DNA of 64,000 nt from Oncomelania hupensis (lineage: Eukaryota > Mollusca > Gastropoda > Littorinimorpha > Pomatiopsidae): the NCBI GenBank assembly GCA_036898135.1, contig CM072513.1:90191225-90255224 (forward strand), given 5' to 3'. The notes below the pieces were generated by a model that worked only from the letters and a program-made list of their open reading frames with translations, was not told the DNA's origin and did not search any database. Numbering within the stretch: position 1 is the stretch's first letter; the number at the start of each line of letters is the position of its first letter. Positions 36,236-48,548 of the stretch are shown here, one piece after another. Both the position numbers and the translations under genes were made by a program.

Positions 36236-36490
36236 TATTCCTATCTTATCCTATCCTATCCCGTAACTCGAAAGTCGTTGGGGCACCACAGATGATCGTT
36301 TAACCAGCGTACTCCATCTTTCTCTTTCCTCAGCAACCCTCATGGCTTCGCTCAGTGTCAAGCCAGTTCACTCTCTCTTTTTCTGTCTCCCTCTTCTTCT
36401 GCTTCCTTGCACCGTGCCTTGCAGGATGGTTTTTGCCAGGCCTGATGCTCTGGGGACGTGGCCATACCATCGGAGTTTCCGTTTCTTCTA
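36236..36490 (-). mobile_element. LINE family L, 3' end
   Basis: CCTATCTTATCCTATCCTAT tail followed by complement of the [16 protein letters not shown] region, ending near CGGAGTTTCCGTTTCTTC. A small deletion removes part of KKRWEDNIR. Confidence 0.88.
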
Positions 36491-36554
36491 ATTATTGTTT
36501 GCAGCTAAATGTTACTTGTGTTTTTCAGTAATATTGTGCCGTTCTTGCTCCCCT

Positions 36555-36720
36555 ATGTATACATACATACATACATACATACATACATACATACATACAT
36601 ACATACACACATACATGCATACATACATACATACATACATACACACATACATGCATACATACATAAACACATATATACATCAATCTATCCGTACATCCAT
36701 CCATGCATCCATCCATACCT
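36555..36720. repeat. (ATAC)n array, left flank of fold-back element
   Basis: Imperfect ACAT/ATAC tetranucleotide array, grading into ATCC-type units at 36690-36717. It is the reverse complement of the larger array at 37815-38545. Confidence 0.95.
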
Positions 36721-36724
36721 ACAT

Positions 36725-37815
36725 TAACTTATAGAGATAATGCTGCGCATGATGTTAATCTGTATCATTTCAATTATTTTAGTTTTAAAGAATTAGGACA
36801 GTTGACTAATTATAAAATGTGGATTTGTTTAGTATTTCTTCACTTGTGGATTTGATGCCTAGGGAGAGTTGCAACGTTGCTTGGAGATTTGTGAAATAAT
36901 GAAATGAAAAACTGTTTGTCTTATTTAATATTTTGGTGATTCATCATTTGTATCGGTGCTTAGTGAAATTGAGTGAGTGACGACTCTTTATAGGATTCAG
37001 AATTTTTAGTAGCCGATTAGAAAATGACTATAAAATGTAAGCACTATGAATTGTTTTTTATGCGACAGGGTTCGGGCTGAGGGGGTGAAAAGAATAAAGA
37101 TTAATTCAACACTTTCAATACTTTGTTCTTCATTGATTCACGCACAGGTGACAGTAACACGCCTGGAACACAACATTTACCAAAACACACAATTTCACTA
37201 AGCTCCGATACTAATAATGAATTATCACAATATTGAATAAGAAACATTTTTTAAATTTTATTATTTCACAAATCTCCAAGCAACACTGCAACTCTCCCTA
37301 GGCATCGAATCCACAACAAATACTACACCCATCAACATTATACAGGGTGTTCCAAAAGTCTTGGGCACATTTTGACATTGAATATTTCCGAAACTATTAA
37401 GGATATAAAAACGCATCTGGTAAATTCAGAAAGCTTGTAATCTAAATCTTTACATGGAATGTTCAAAGATGTTCAATGTGAGCACCATTGGTCACACGAC
37501 AAACGTCAAGCCGATAGTCAAATTCTTGCCAAACGCGTCCCAGCATTTTCTGGTTGAGTGAACGCCATTAATGGGTCTGAAAAGAACTTAAAAAATCAAC
37601 AGCTTTACAAAAAACTTAATGTAATTAGCTTAAAATGGCACAACTTTTATCTTACTACCATTCATAGTAATTGAGATATGGGAATTTCAAATGTGCCCAA
37701 GACTTTTGGAACACCCTTTATAATTATTCAACTGTCCTAGTTCTAAAAAAAAAACAACTAAAATAAATGAAGCGATACAGATTAACGTCACGCGCAGCAT
37801 TATTTCTATAAGTTA
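36725..37815. mobile_element. Long-inverted-repeat (fold-back) element
   Basis: The left arm, 36725 to about 36990, and right arm, about 37165-37815, are reverse complements with moderate divergence. The ends read TTAACTTATAGAGATAATGC and its near complement. Internal pairs include TCTCCAAGCAAC/GTTGCTTGGAGA and CACTAAGC/GCTTAGTG. The right arm is enlarged by the 376-bp MITE at 37343-37718. Without it the element is about 715 bp. No coding capacity. Confidence 0.88.
37343..37718. mobile_element. Mariner-type MITE, second copy
   Basis: Reverse-oriented relative of 21740-22117, flanked by TA at 37341-37342 and 37719-37720. The right terminus reads CACCCTT rather than CACCCTG. Confidence 0.92.
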
Positions 37816-38545
37816 ATATGTGTATGTTTGGATGGATGGATGTATCTGTGTATGTATTTATGTATGTATTTATGTGTATGTGTATATATATGTATGTATG
37901 TATGTGTACGTGTATATATGCATGTATGTGTGTATGTATGCATGTATGTGTTTATGTATGTATATATATGTATGTATATGTTTATGTGTGTATGTATATA
38001 TGTGTGTATGTATATATGTGTGTATGTATTTATGTGTGTATGTATGTAGGTATGTGTGTATGTATGTATGTATGTATGTATGTATTCATGTATGGATGGG
38101 TGGATTTATGTATGTATGTGTATATATGGATTTATGGATGAATGGATGGATGAACGGATGTACGTATGTATGGATGGATGGATGGCTGTATGTATGTATG
38201 TATGGATGTGTGTTTATATATGTATGTATTATGTGTGTATGAATGTATGTATGTATATGTGGATGCATTGATGTATGTGATTATGTATGTATGGATGGAT
38301 GGATGCATATATGTATGTATGTATATATGTATGCGTTTATGTATATATGTACAGTATGTATATGTGTGAATGTATAGATGTATGTATGTCTGTATGTGTG
38401 TATGTATGTATAGTTGGATGAATGTGTGTAAATATGGATGGATGGATGGATGGATGGATGGAGGTGTGTATGGATGTATATATGCATGTATGGATGGATG
38501 GATGGATGGATGTGTGTGTATGTATGTATGTATGTATGTGTGCGT
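37815..38545. repeat. (ATGT)n / (ATGG)n array, right flank of fold-back element
   Basis: About 730 bp of TATG with blocks of GGAT and GTGTATG. Long open frames in it are repeat artefacts rich in Met, Tyr, Val and Cys. Confidence 0.95.
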
Positions 38546-38589
38546 GCGTGATTGCGTGCGTTCTCATTTTCCAATATTCATATATATCC

Positions 38590-39870
38590 TCCTATCTGTC
38601 GGACAGATTATTAGTGTATCGATGTCAAGGGGTACTTTCCCCTGAGACTTCTTTTCTGTGGAGTTCCAAAGGGTTCTGCCCTTGGGTCCATTCCGTTCGC
38701 TTAGTATATTCGGCAATTGTCTAATCTCATCCACAACTTGTCCATTGATCATCCCTTCCTCGCTGATGATTCGGAATTATATTCCAAAATTCCAGTTGAT
38801 TGTGATGCTGCTGTTGCAGCTGTCAGGGATGTCGGGCAATCTCTGTCTTGGAAACAAGAGGTGAATAAATGCAAGCAAGTTGAAGCTAAGTGAACAGACT
38901 TTGCTGTGCGGGCCGCGAATAAGAATTAGACAGTTTTGTCCCTGCCAGTCCCTGCAGGTCGGTGGGGCTGACATTCGGTTATCCCCTTTTGTAAAAATTC
39001 TTGGCCCTGTGCTTGACTGTGACCTTTCACTTGAACAACATGTTTTGCCTGTAGTGAGCTTCTGGTTTGTTTCTTTTATGTGAGAGCTCTTGGTAAAATC
39101 AATTCTTCTTTGACCCATAGTGCAGCAAACACTCTTTGTGTCTCTTTGGTCTTGTCAAGACTTGACTATTGCAACAACCTTCTTGCCGGTCTTCCTAAAA
39201 CCTGATGAATTTGCGCAGAATTCCGCAGCCCGATTGGTCACAAAAACTCGCAAATCAAACCATATTACCCCTATCCTTTTCGCAGCTCCATTGGCTTCCT
39301 GTCCGCAAACGCATTAAAAACAAAACACTTTCAGTTGCCTATTGTGCAGTTAAAGAGCCCACTCCAGAATACCTGTCCGAACTTCTAAATGTGTAGACTA
39401 TGAACCATCTCGCAGCCTCCGCTCAGCTTCTTAGTCTCTCCTCGTTGTCACTGGACCCAAGCAGTTTATATTAAGATCTATGACCAGAGGTCTTTCAAAT
39501 ACATTGCACCGATCTGGTGGAATGCTCTTCCAGAGGGCATAAAGAGGGCAGACTGTGGACGCATTTCGCAGAAATTTGTAAACACATTTCTTTTCCTATT
39601 ACTAATCTTACCTGATCTCACACCTCATTTGCAAAAGTCACTGTGTGAAAGATTGCATAAGTGTTATTTGTCTGGTCTGCTTGCTAGAATGTGTTGAGCG
39701 ATAGTGCAGAAGTAAAAGTGTTATGTTAAGTTTTATACCCTTACCCCGCCTCTGTGTGTGTGTATGCGTGTGTGCGTGTGTGTTTCCACCTCCCTCCCAC
39801 CAGCGCTGCACAATGCCCGTCGGCGCGGATATATTAATGCGCTTTACACATCATTCATTCATTTATTCAT
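38590..39870 (+). mobile_element. LINE reverse transcriptase C-half, degenerate (fourth LINE family)
   Basis: Across broken frames it encodes GVPKGSALGSIPFAYYIRQL, FLADDSELYSKIP (RT catalytic DD), TLCVSLVLSRLDYCNNLLAG, NSAARLVTKTRKSNHITPI and LHWLPVRKRI. A 3' UTR follows with CGGATATATTAATGCGC and a (CATT)n tail. Many stops; inactive. Confidence 0.88.
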
Positions 39871-40490
39871 AAATATATTGAATAGAAATCAACATACTAC
39901 ATTATGAATCTAATACATCTTTGCCAAGCATGCGCCAAGAATATAGTACTTAAAATTACTCATAAATTATTACAAACATCTTTATCACTAAAAGTTTCTT
40001 AAATTTCATTTAAAAAAATCAGCTCATTACATACATCATTAATACTACTAACAACATAACATTACACAATTACCCTGGCTGCTGCAATCAACAGTTCACG
40101 CTGTGTTGCGTCTACTATCTTAAAATGATGATTACACAGCCCTATAGCTATGCCTATGCCAAGTTGCACAATTGAATAAGATGCATCGTCAAGAGACAGC
40201 AGCCGTTTACCAAAAGATAGATCTAGCATGCTGTAGGCATTTGCGGAATTAAAACTGTACTGTATTTTGGAAATGCTCTGACAGTTCACGTGTATGTGTA
40301 CACAGAAAAGTTAAATTACTTAGGAATCACTTTGAGCAGTTTAGTTGCGCAAGGTCAAGGTCACATGGGTAGGCAATAGTTCAAAATGCCGACCGCGTTG
40401 ATTTGGGTTTGTGCAGTACAGGATCTATGTGTAAATCAGACGTTAAACGTTAAATGGATATAAAACCAATTAAGAAAGAAGGGATGGTAC
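39871..40490. other. No recognised gene or repeat
   Basis: AT-rich sequence. A 75-codon minus-strand open frame at 40062-40289 shows no family resemblance. Confidence 0.5.
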
Positions 40491-40494
40491 GATG

Positions 40495-41015
40495 ATGCGT
40501 TAGATTTAAAGTGACCCACTTTGACCACGCCTCCTTGACAGATCCTGTTAACATTTACAGTGAGTATTGCCCCACTAAAAAAATAAGCTTATACCACCTA
40601 AAATGAATACATTCCGTAGCTTTTTGTAGTGAGACTATTAATAGCAATGGCTAGTCAACTTTCTGGTGCCAAAAATAGCATCTACCAAAGGCGGTTAGAG
40701 ACAGAACCCATGAAAACAATGGCTCGTAAGGTTTTCCGTTTTAGGATGACAGAATAGACTCTAAGCTACCCCAGACACCAAAGACGCACACTTCAAACCG
40801 CATGGTTCACTCAGAACTAGGGTCAAAAGTCACACGGCTGTACCGTTAAAAAAAGGGAAATAACTCCATGTCAGAACCGAAATTTAAAAATTCAAACTTT
40901 AGCAGTTGGTTTAAACAATAAAATCCAACTGTATCATTATTTAATGTAATAACAATGCGAATTTTAGGGCAAACCCTTTTTGGCCCAAAGTAAACAAAGC
41001 CTTTTAATACAGCCA
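40495..41015 (-). repeat. Family G dispersed repeat
   Basis: Complement of the 44258 copy: AATGCGAATTTTAGGGCAAA, CCCAAAGTAAACAAAGCC, ATCTACCAAAGGCGG and CACTTTGACCACGCCTCC are shared. Confidence 0.78.
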
Positions 41016-41306
41016 TACTTACATGCATACGACAAAGTCCAGGGGAAATTGTTCACCATTCATTATAGCCGAAATTTGTTGTAGCCGTGGTCGACCGTTA
41101 GTGGCTGAATTGTGTGTTTGTATTCGTTATATACGTCGTGTCTCTAAAATGAGTCTTTGATGTCAGATTTACAGCCCAGTACATGTGAAACTGTATATTC
41201 GCCATGCCATTGCAATACGATTGGTTTTAGAAGGTTTTGGCCAGGTCATGACACATGAAGGTGATCGATTCCATGTGCAATGTAACTGTTGTCATTTAGC
41301 TGAATA

Positions 41307-41308
<2 letters not shown>

Positions 41309-41360
<52 letters not shown>

Positions 41361-41930
41361 GTTACACTCGTTGTTTTGTTTTTTTATCAGTTGATTCAGC
41401 ACCGATGCTTGAAACCTTATAAGTGTAACTCAGATTCGTTTATCCACGCAGCCTGCTCACTCAACAACAAGGCAGAAGTCGTCGTATGTAGTTTTCCAAC
41501 TTTATTCAGCGAACATCAACAACTGCATACAATCGCTCTTTCCACTTTCAACTTTTCACTTTACAATCCTCTTTTGAAACAGTGCGGCACATATATAGTC
41601 TCTCTACATTCCAGACAAAATTTAGAACACTCCAGCGTGACGCATCACAACCAATCAAATCAACCTTCGTCATCACTGTCTCACGTCATATAACCATAGT
41701 TAGAATGGAAGCGTCTCTAGTTACCACTAGAATTATCCACACGCTTCGATCGATAGTAAACAACCAACTCTAGAAAATTCTCAAATAATATCGACCTACC
41801 TAAAATTATCAACGTTATACAAAGCTTCTTCTAACAACAACGCAAAATCAAATCAAAGGTAAATACACTCTATTATTGCATGCTTTGCAAAATAAGACGA
41901 TCAGATCTATCGCGCGCGTCACAAACGTAA

Positions 41931-42018
<88 letters not shown>

Positions 42019-42077
42019 CCGACCGACTGACAGACAGACAGACAGAGGCAGAGAGAACGAGAAGAAGAGAAAAAGAG

Positions 42078-42143
<66 letters not shown>
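41309..42143. repeat. (GT)n and (GA)n tracts
   Basis: GT tract at 41309-41356, then a contiguous GT (41935-41970), GA (41971-42015) and, after a short GACA-rich gap, GA (42079-42143). The region between 41360 and 41934 has no recognised gene. Confidence 0.93.
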
Positions 42144-42147
<4 letters not shown>

Positions 42148-42707
42148 CGAAGTCGAAACCTTTAATAGGATAATAGCATTAGGTCCTATGGACCTGTCTT
42201 ACAGCTAGTCCTTAATAACATTGTAAAATAAAAAATAAAAGTTCGGAGCAAACAAAATAATTAACATAAAATTGATTTGAAACTAACACAAACCTTTAAG
42301 AATGGTAAGAATTAAAAAAATTACTAAGAAAATTAATGTACCGAAATACACATACTCCCTCCCCCCTCCCTCCAATACCCATTCCCTACCCCCACTCTCA
42401 TCACCCCCTCCACCACAACCACACAAATAAACAAGCTAATTCACACATTAACAAATTAAACTGTCGCAAGATAGGAAGGAACAAAATGTATACAATCATC
42501 TTAAATATTAGGAGCAAGGGAAAATAGAAATTTGTGGAGTCTAATTTCAAACAATGTTAATGATTTACTTTCCTTGATCTCCTGTGGTAGAGCCACATAC
42601 TTGGACCAGAATATGACAGAGATGTTTAAAATATGTCTAAGCGTGGCTGTGGCAAGGTTAAATTATGTCTGAAAACTGAATAACGAGATGAAGGTTTACT
42701 AACAATT

Positions 42708-42819
<112 letters not shown>

Positions 42820-43640
42820 GAATATGCCAGGTTATTCTAATATGCAAATTGAAAAAATTCACTTTTCTTTCTTTTCTTTCAAACAAAAACTATGGTGTTA
42901 CACCGACCTCAAGGAAATATGCTCAACAGACGATAAGATCTTGAGGAGAAACTTAAAATCAGCTCCAAGAATGTTAAAGAGACGGCCTATAAGACCTTTG
43001 TCCGGCCAGTACTAGAGAACGCTTCAACAGTTTGGGATCCACACACTCAGCAGAATACAGACAACATTGAAGCCATCCAGCGGAGAGCAACACATTGCGC
43101 TGAGGCGCTATCGTAACTCCCCAAACTTGAATGGTCCTGTTGTTGTTGTTGTTGAGTAGATTTCCGTCCCCGGACACATGAGCGTAAAGGGGACGAGGTG
43201 TTGATTGTCAGTAGGAGTAGTTTGCCTATTCGGCCGTGATGAAGAAGACAATGAAGAACGTTGCGTAAGTCGCTGGTTGATGATGTTTGACTAGTAGTTC
43301 TTGTTAAAGTGCCAACTCGCTGGCAGTAGGGGGTGGCCGAAGAATCGCTCGACGTAGAATGAATGGTCCTCTCTTGGAGACCGACGTCGTATTGCCCCGC
43401 CTGGCCATGCTGTACCGCATCCGCAACGACCTCATCTGTGTCGACCGCGTCAAGAAATAAACTCCCACTGCCCACCCTGCGACGACGTCGAGGACATAAC
43501 CAACAGTTCCGATATCTTCAATGTAGAACCCAGTAGATTAACAATTCCTTTTCTGCCCAAGACTACCACGGAGTGGAACGATCTACCAACAAGAAGTCGT
43601 GGAGGCTAGTATTATAGTCGCTTTGGTGTCCATGATCCTC
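42820..43640 (+). mobile_element. LINE C-terminal remnant interrupted by a 220-bp repeat
   Basis: Frames read YKTFVRPVLENASTVWDPHT in part, then QQNTDNIEAIQRRATH, and after an interruption LGDRR-IAPP and FLPKTTTEWNDLPTRS, as in LINE reverse-transcriptase C-termini. The interruption at about 43137-43355 carries GTCCCCGGACACATGAGCGT (family D), also seen at 47100 and 59385. Confidence 0.75.
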
Positions 43641-43734
43641 TAAAGCCACTGAATTGAGAACTCAATCCCGTACCCCATCCACCCCTCCATCCCCATCCTC
43701 TCCCAACTATTATGCCCCCTCAACAGAAAATCTT

Positions 43735-44019
43735 CTCTCTCTCTTTCTCTCTCTTTCTCTCTCTCTCTCTCTCCCTTTTCTCTCTCCCTCCCTCTCTCTC
43801 TTTATCTCCCTCAATTTCTTGTGTGATAGGATTAAATTTGTGGCACGTTCAAGAAGCAGTACTCGGTACGACGATTGCTGTTGCTGAACAAAAGAAGGAG
43901 AAGAAGAAGGAGAAGGAGGAGGAGAAGAAGGAGGAGGAGGAGGAGGAGAAGAAGAAGAAGAAGAAGAAGAAGAAGAAGAAGAAGAAGAAGAAGAAGAAGA
44001 AGAAGAAGAAGAAGAAGAA
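43735..44019. repeat. (CT)n and (GAA)n tracts
   Basis: CT-rich tract at 43735-43805, and GAA/GGA tract at 43890-44019 of about 43 units. Confidence 0.95.
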
Positions 44020-44257
44020 ATAATGCATGATTATTTACTTGGAAAGTAAATTTAGTTCCCAATCAAAACTCCATCTTCGCCAACATTTCCAAGTTGGATT
44101 TAGACATCGACTGAAACTGCATTAACCCTTTTGCAGCTTAAAACACATTTCCAAAGCTATATCACCCTCGATCTCTCAGTTCTGCAATTTGGTGAGTGAA
44201 CAATTCGCGCCAGCTGTTGCGTCGTTGGTCACGGGATCAATCCCCAAAACTATAATT

Positions 44258-44820
44258 TGGGTTCCCTTTTATTAAAAGCCTTCAATTCGAAGGCTATGTT
44301 TACTTTTGGCGAAAACGGGTTTACCCTAAAATTCGCATTGTTAACACATTACACAATGATACAGTGGGCATTGTTATCACATTACACAATGATACAGTGG
44401 ACTTTCCTTGCTCAAACCAACCGCTACAGTTGGAATTTTCTATTTCGGTTCTGAGAGGGAGTGATTCCAACAATATTAACGGTCAGCCAATACCATAGTC
44501 CTGTGACTTTTTACCATAATTCGGAGTGAACCACTCGGTTTGAAATGAGCGTCTTTGGTGTCTGGAGTGGGGTAGGGTCTATGTTATCAACCTAAAACGA
44601 AAAACCCTTACGAGCAATTGTTTTGACGGGTTCTCTCTTACCGGCTTTGGTAGACGCTATTTTTAGTTCAAGAATGTAGGCAAGCCCTAGCTATTAATAG
44701 GCACATTTAAAAAAAATAACTATACTTTCGAAATTTATTTTTTCCAGCTTTTTTCATTGGGGAAACACTCATTGTGAACGTTAAAAGGATCTGTCGTGGA
44801 GGCGTGATCAAAGTGGGTCT
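44258..44820 (+). repeat. Family G dispersed repeat, longest copy
   Basis: About 560 bp. CATTGTTAACACATTACACA and CATTGTTATCACATTACACA mark a 33-bp internal tandem duplication at about 44335-44402. Ends in GATCTGTCGTGGAGGCGTGA and TCAAAGTGGGTC. Confidence 0.78.
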
Positions 44821-44861
44821 CTTTAATTTATCATTATTTATTGCGGTTATTATTGTCAATC

Positions 44862-46170
44862 CTATCCTATCCCGTAACTCGAAGGTCGTTGTGGTACACA
44901 GATGATCGTTTAACCCGCGTACTCCACCTTTATCTGTCCTCAGCAACCATCACGGCCTCGCTCAGTGTGAAGCCAGCCTATTCTCGAATTATGTCCTCCC
45001 ACGTCTTTTTCTGTTTCCCTCTTCTTCTGTCTCTTTGCAGAGACATTGGGCTGTTTAACACTTGTCAGCCGCTTCACAGTCTGGATAAGCCTTCTTGCTT
45101 TTGTTCTTGGTCAGACTGTTCTCTATTTTCTGGCATTGCCCTTCGATCCAGTTCTCCTTTGCTGTGCACATGCCTTTTCGGATGACATTGTTGATTTTTC
45201 GGTAGGCATCAGCTCCCTGTGAGGCGTTATTTTTCTTTTTCATCTCTCTTCGTTTATCACACAGGTCCAAAAGTTCAGGTGTGATTCACGTTTTCTTTCT
45301 TTGGGCGGTGCTTGCCAAGGACCTCAGTGGCGGCATCTGTCACAGCTGAGCTGAAGGTGGTGGTCATGGTGTTGACATCTACTCAAAGATAATGGATGGT
45401 CATCCATTATCTTTGATCTACTTCACCAGCCCCGAAATGAGCAGTGGTGCACTCTTCCCTCCAATTGTAGCTTTAAATATCTCTGCCACCTAGCAACCTC
45501 TGGGTCTTGCAGTTTGTTCAGGTCGAACTTCAAGTGGAGCCGGAAGGACATCATAACGAGATCGTGGTCACTTCCGACGTATGCTCCTGGAAAAATGCGT
45601 ATCCTGCCAATTGTTGATGCTTGATCTGCAGCGTGTCTTGACCATGATGTAGTCAATCTGGTTGTGGTGCTCCCCGCTGGGACTGTGCCATGTCTATCGT
45701 CTGGATTTTTTGTGGAGACCAAGCGTGTTTGCCATTATCAGATTGTTTATCTGGCAGACTCCAAGAGTCAAAGACAAATGTCATTTGTCTCATCGTTGCA
45801 GTGGGATCCTCCCAGTTGTGGTGCGCATCTTGGCCAACCTTGGCATTCCAGCCACCTTCCACTATGACTATGTCCTTCTTCGGCACTTGGTCAAGGACAG
45901 CCTGTAGATGTTCATAGAAATCCTCCACTTCGCTGTCGTCATAGTCTGATGTTGGGGCATAGGCTAGGATGATGCTGAGTGATGTTGAAAGGGGCTGCTT
46001 TCAGACGGATAGTAATGAGTCTACTGGAGACTGGGCGGCTACCCATGACTGTGGCTAGAATATCTCTGTGCACCAAGAAACCAACGCCGTGTTCGTGCCT
46101 GTCATCTCTCCCGCTGGAAGAAAGCTTGTAGCCTTTGTCGGCCGTTGTTTCACCTAGACCTTTCCAGGCC
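44862..46170 (-). mobile_element. LINE family L with endonuclease region, RT deleted
   Basis: On the minus strand, 45653-45928 encodes part of an APE-type endonuclease: MEDFYEHLQAVLDQVPKKDI and GGWNAKVGQD. A frame-shifted GSDHDLVMMSFRLHLKFDL follows. At 45055-45270 is the linker CDKRREMKKKN, AKENWIEGQCQKIENSL and KSKKAYPDCEAAD. It then jumps directly to KKTWEDIIREWAGFTLSEAV and the GGATA tail near 44862. The reverse-transcriptase domain is missing. This copy shows that family L has the APE-endonuclease plus RT layout. Confidence 0.88.
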
Positions 46171-46190
46171 TAGAAGATTATTGTCAGTAC

Positions 46191-46192
<2 letters not shown>

Positions 46193-46281
<89 letters not shown>

Positions 46282-46341
46282 ACGTTAGAACAATCAACAT
46301 CTTAATCTAACATACACACAAATAGTTCATAAAGTTAATAA

Positions 46342-46410
<69 letters not shown>

Positions 46411-46458
46411 TAATAATAATAACAATAATACTATTACTACTACTACTACTACTACTAC

Positions 46459-46504
<46 letters not shown>

Positions 46505-46515
46505 TAATAATAATT
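46193..46515. repeat. (ATT)n, (AAT)n and (TAC)n arrays
   Basis: ATT at 46193-46280, AAT at 46347-46430, TAC at 46431-46459 and AAT again to 46515. The TAC block sits between two AAT blocks. Confidence 0.95.
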
Positions 46516-46585
46516 TTGAAAATTGAGACTCTCCCACACACACAATTTTATATTTATAAATGTTGTTAATTAATTGCATATTTAG

Positions 46586-47787
46586 TTAATTTTTAATATA
46601 TTTCAAAAGTTGTCTTTTGAATGATGTAAATTCAGATACTGGGCGGCAGAGATCTTCAGGAAATGTATTCCACAAAGTGGAACCAGAATACGCTAGACTA
46701 GTTTGGAAAAGATCAATTCTTGGAATAGGAACATTTAACTTGAGGGAGGATCGCGCAGTTTTGTTTGAAAAACTAGAAGAAAGGTAGGAAGGTGCATTGC
46801 CAGAAAGGATCTTGTGCATGAAAACCCCTTTATTAAATTTTAATCTGTCGGCAAGAGGTATAATATATTCAGCTCTTTATAGTAATCAACAAATACTTTT
46901 TTTTGGTTTAAGGACAACTTGTTTAATTGCACATTTGTGAATTTTAAGTAAAGGCTTCATGGCATTGGCACTAGCACAATCCCAAATAGTAGAGAAATAA
47001 CCAATAAATGGTTGAACATGACCGGAATAGAATATAGTTTACGAGAATGTAAATTTAATTGAAATGTTTAATTCTTGAAAGTTCAGTTCAGTAAATAGAT
47101 TAACGTCCCCGGACACAATGCGTATAGGGGACAAACTCGAAAGTTGGTAGGTCCTTTTAGAAATAGTTTTATTAATGTTTAAAATATGTTGCATCCAAGA
47201 CCAAGAAGATTAATTATGACTTTGAACTTCTTCAACTATTTTATTGCAAATTTTCAATGGAAGAAGTTTCAGAAATACATTAATTTTATCTTTTCTGTCT
47301 TGTTGTAAGTAGCATAGATTTTGTGTTATTTGGATTGAGTGCCATGTGATTGAATTCAGTCCATTCTTGTACGTAGTTCTTTAGCCCCGTTTTGTAATGA
47401 GGATGATAAATTAAATTACTCAAATCTGTATTTTGAGAGTATAATTGTAATTTGCACATACGAAGGTCATGGTCGATTACGTCAAAAGCTTTTGCAAAGT
47501 CAACGAATAATGTTCCAGAAAATATTTTGCTCATTAATATTATTATTTAACCGTTTTTCTATCATAGATGTAACAGCTGTGTGACAAGAATGCATAGCTC
47601 TGAAACCAGATTGACTTTCATGAAGCAGGTTGTTTTCCGTAAATGATTAAAAATATGATTATTTATGTTCTTTTCAAGTGGCTTTAGAGAGTGAAGGTCG
47701 TCAGTGTGTGGTAACAATTTGTTAAAATTTAGACTTTGAAGTAATGTAATCCCTAACATGAACTCAAACCAGATATAATTTTTTACG

Positions 47788-47790
<3 letters not shown>
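46586..47790 (-). mobile_element. LINE reverse transcriptase remnant (fifth LINE family)
   Basis: On the minus strand the RT block SGTLFVDFAKAFDVIDHDLR (47460-47534) carries one catalytic Asp. It is followed by a deletion of the YADD region, and later by MHKILSGNAPSYLSSSF, NVPIPRIDLFQTSLAYSGST and LWNTFPEDL. A family D motif (GTCCCCGGACACAATGCGTA) sits at about 47105. Many stops; inactive. Confidence 0.85.

Positions 47791-47875
<85 letters not shown>
47791..47875. repeat. (GA)n upstream of ChaC2
   Basis: About 42 GA units, ending some 230 bp before the ChaC2 start codon. Confidence 0.97.
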
Positions 47876-47878
<3 letters not shown>

Positions 47879-47985
47879 GCGCTGTCACAGGCGCTTGTAT
47901 CAGGACACGCGAGCGCCTATGCCTGTGACGCGTCTCCCTTTGGTTATCTATAATAATTCCTGATACAAGCGCCTGTGGGCGCTGT
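47876..47985. mobile_element. Small fold-back element, family F, upstream of ChaC2
   Basis: CAGGCGCTTGTATCAGG (47888-47904) and CCTGATACAAGCGCCTG (47959-47975) are perfect inverted arms around ACACGCGAGCGCCTATGCC and CTCCCTTTGGTTATC. The core recurs in reverse at 59115-59182. It lies 120-225 bp before the ChaC2 start. Confidence 0.8.
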
Positions 47986-48103
47986 GTAAGCCTCTGCCAC
48001 AAAGCTTATTCTTCTTCGGCCTTGAATTTGAGTTGTCGCCCTTTTGTTTTCCGTCATGGCTGCTACGTTTCGTTTGGCCTGACTACACTAATTTTAGGGG
48101 AAG

Positions 48104-48455
48104 ATGTGGGTGTTTGGCTACGGCTCCTTGATATGGAAAGTAGATTTTCCATTTGAGCAAAAACTCGTCGGCTTCATCAAGGGATTTTCCAGGCGATTCT
48201 GGCAGGGGAGTGAAGATCATCGCGGAGTTCCTGGAAAGGTGACGCAGCAGTTATTTTCATCAAAATTGAAAATATGCTTCTTTCTAGCCGGCTTTTAGTA
48301 ACCTCAGCCTTATCCATATGACCCCCTTTTGCTGGTGTTTAACGCTAAAACTCTGAATGGGAAACTGTAAATAAATGTAGCTTTGTTTGGCCTATAGTAT
48401 AGTGATAGTGGGTAATACTTGTGATCACATAGATTTCGCAGTTCGCGTTCGGCCA

Positions 48456-48548
<93 letters not shown>

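Noticed and set aside
37818..38645. Open frames rich in Met, Tyr, Val and Cys
   Set aside because: Produced by (TATG)n repeats, and mirrored on the other strand as His/Thr-rich frames.
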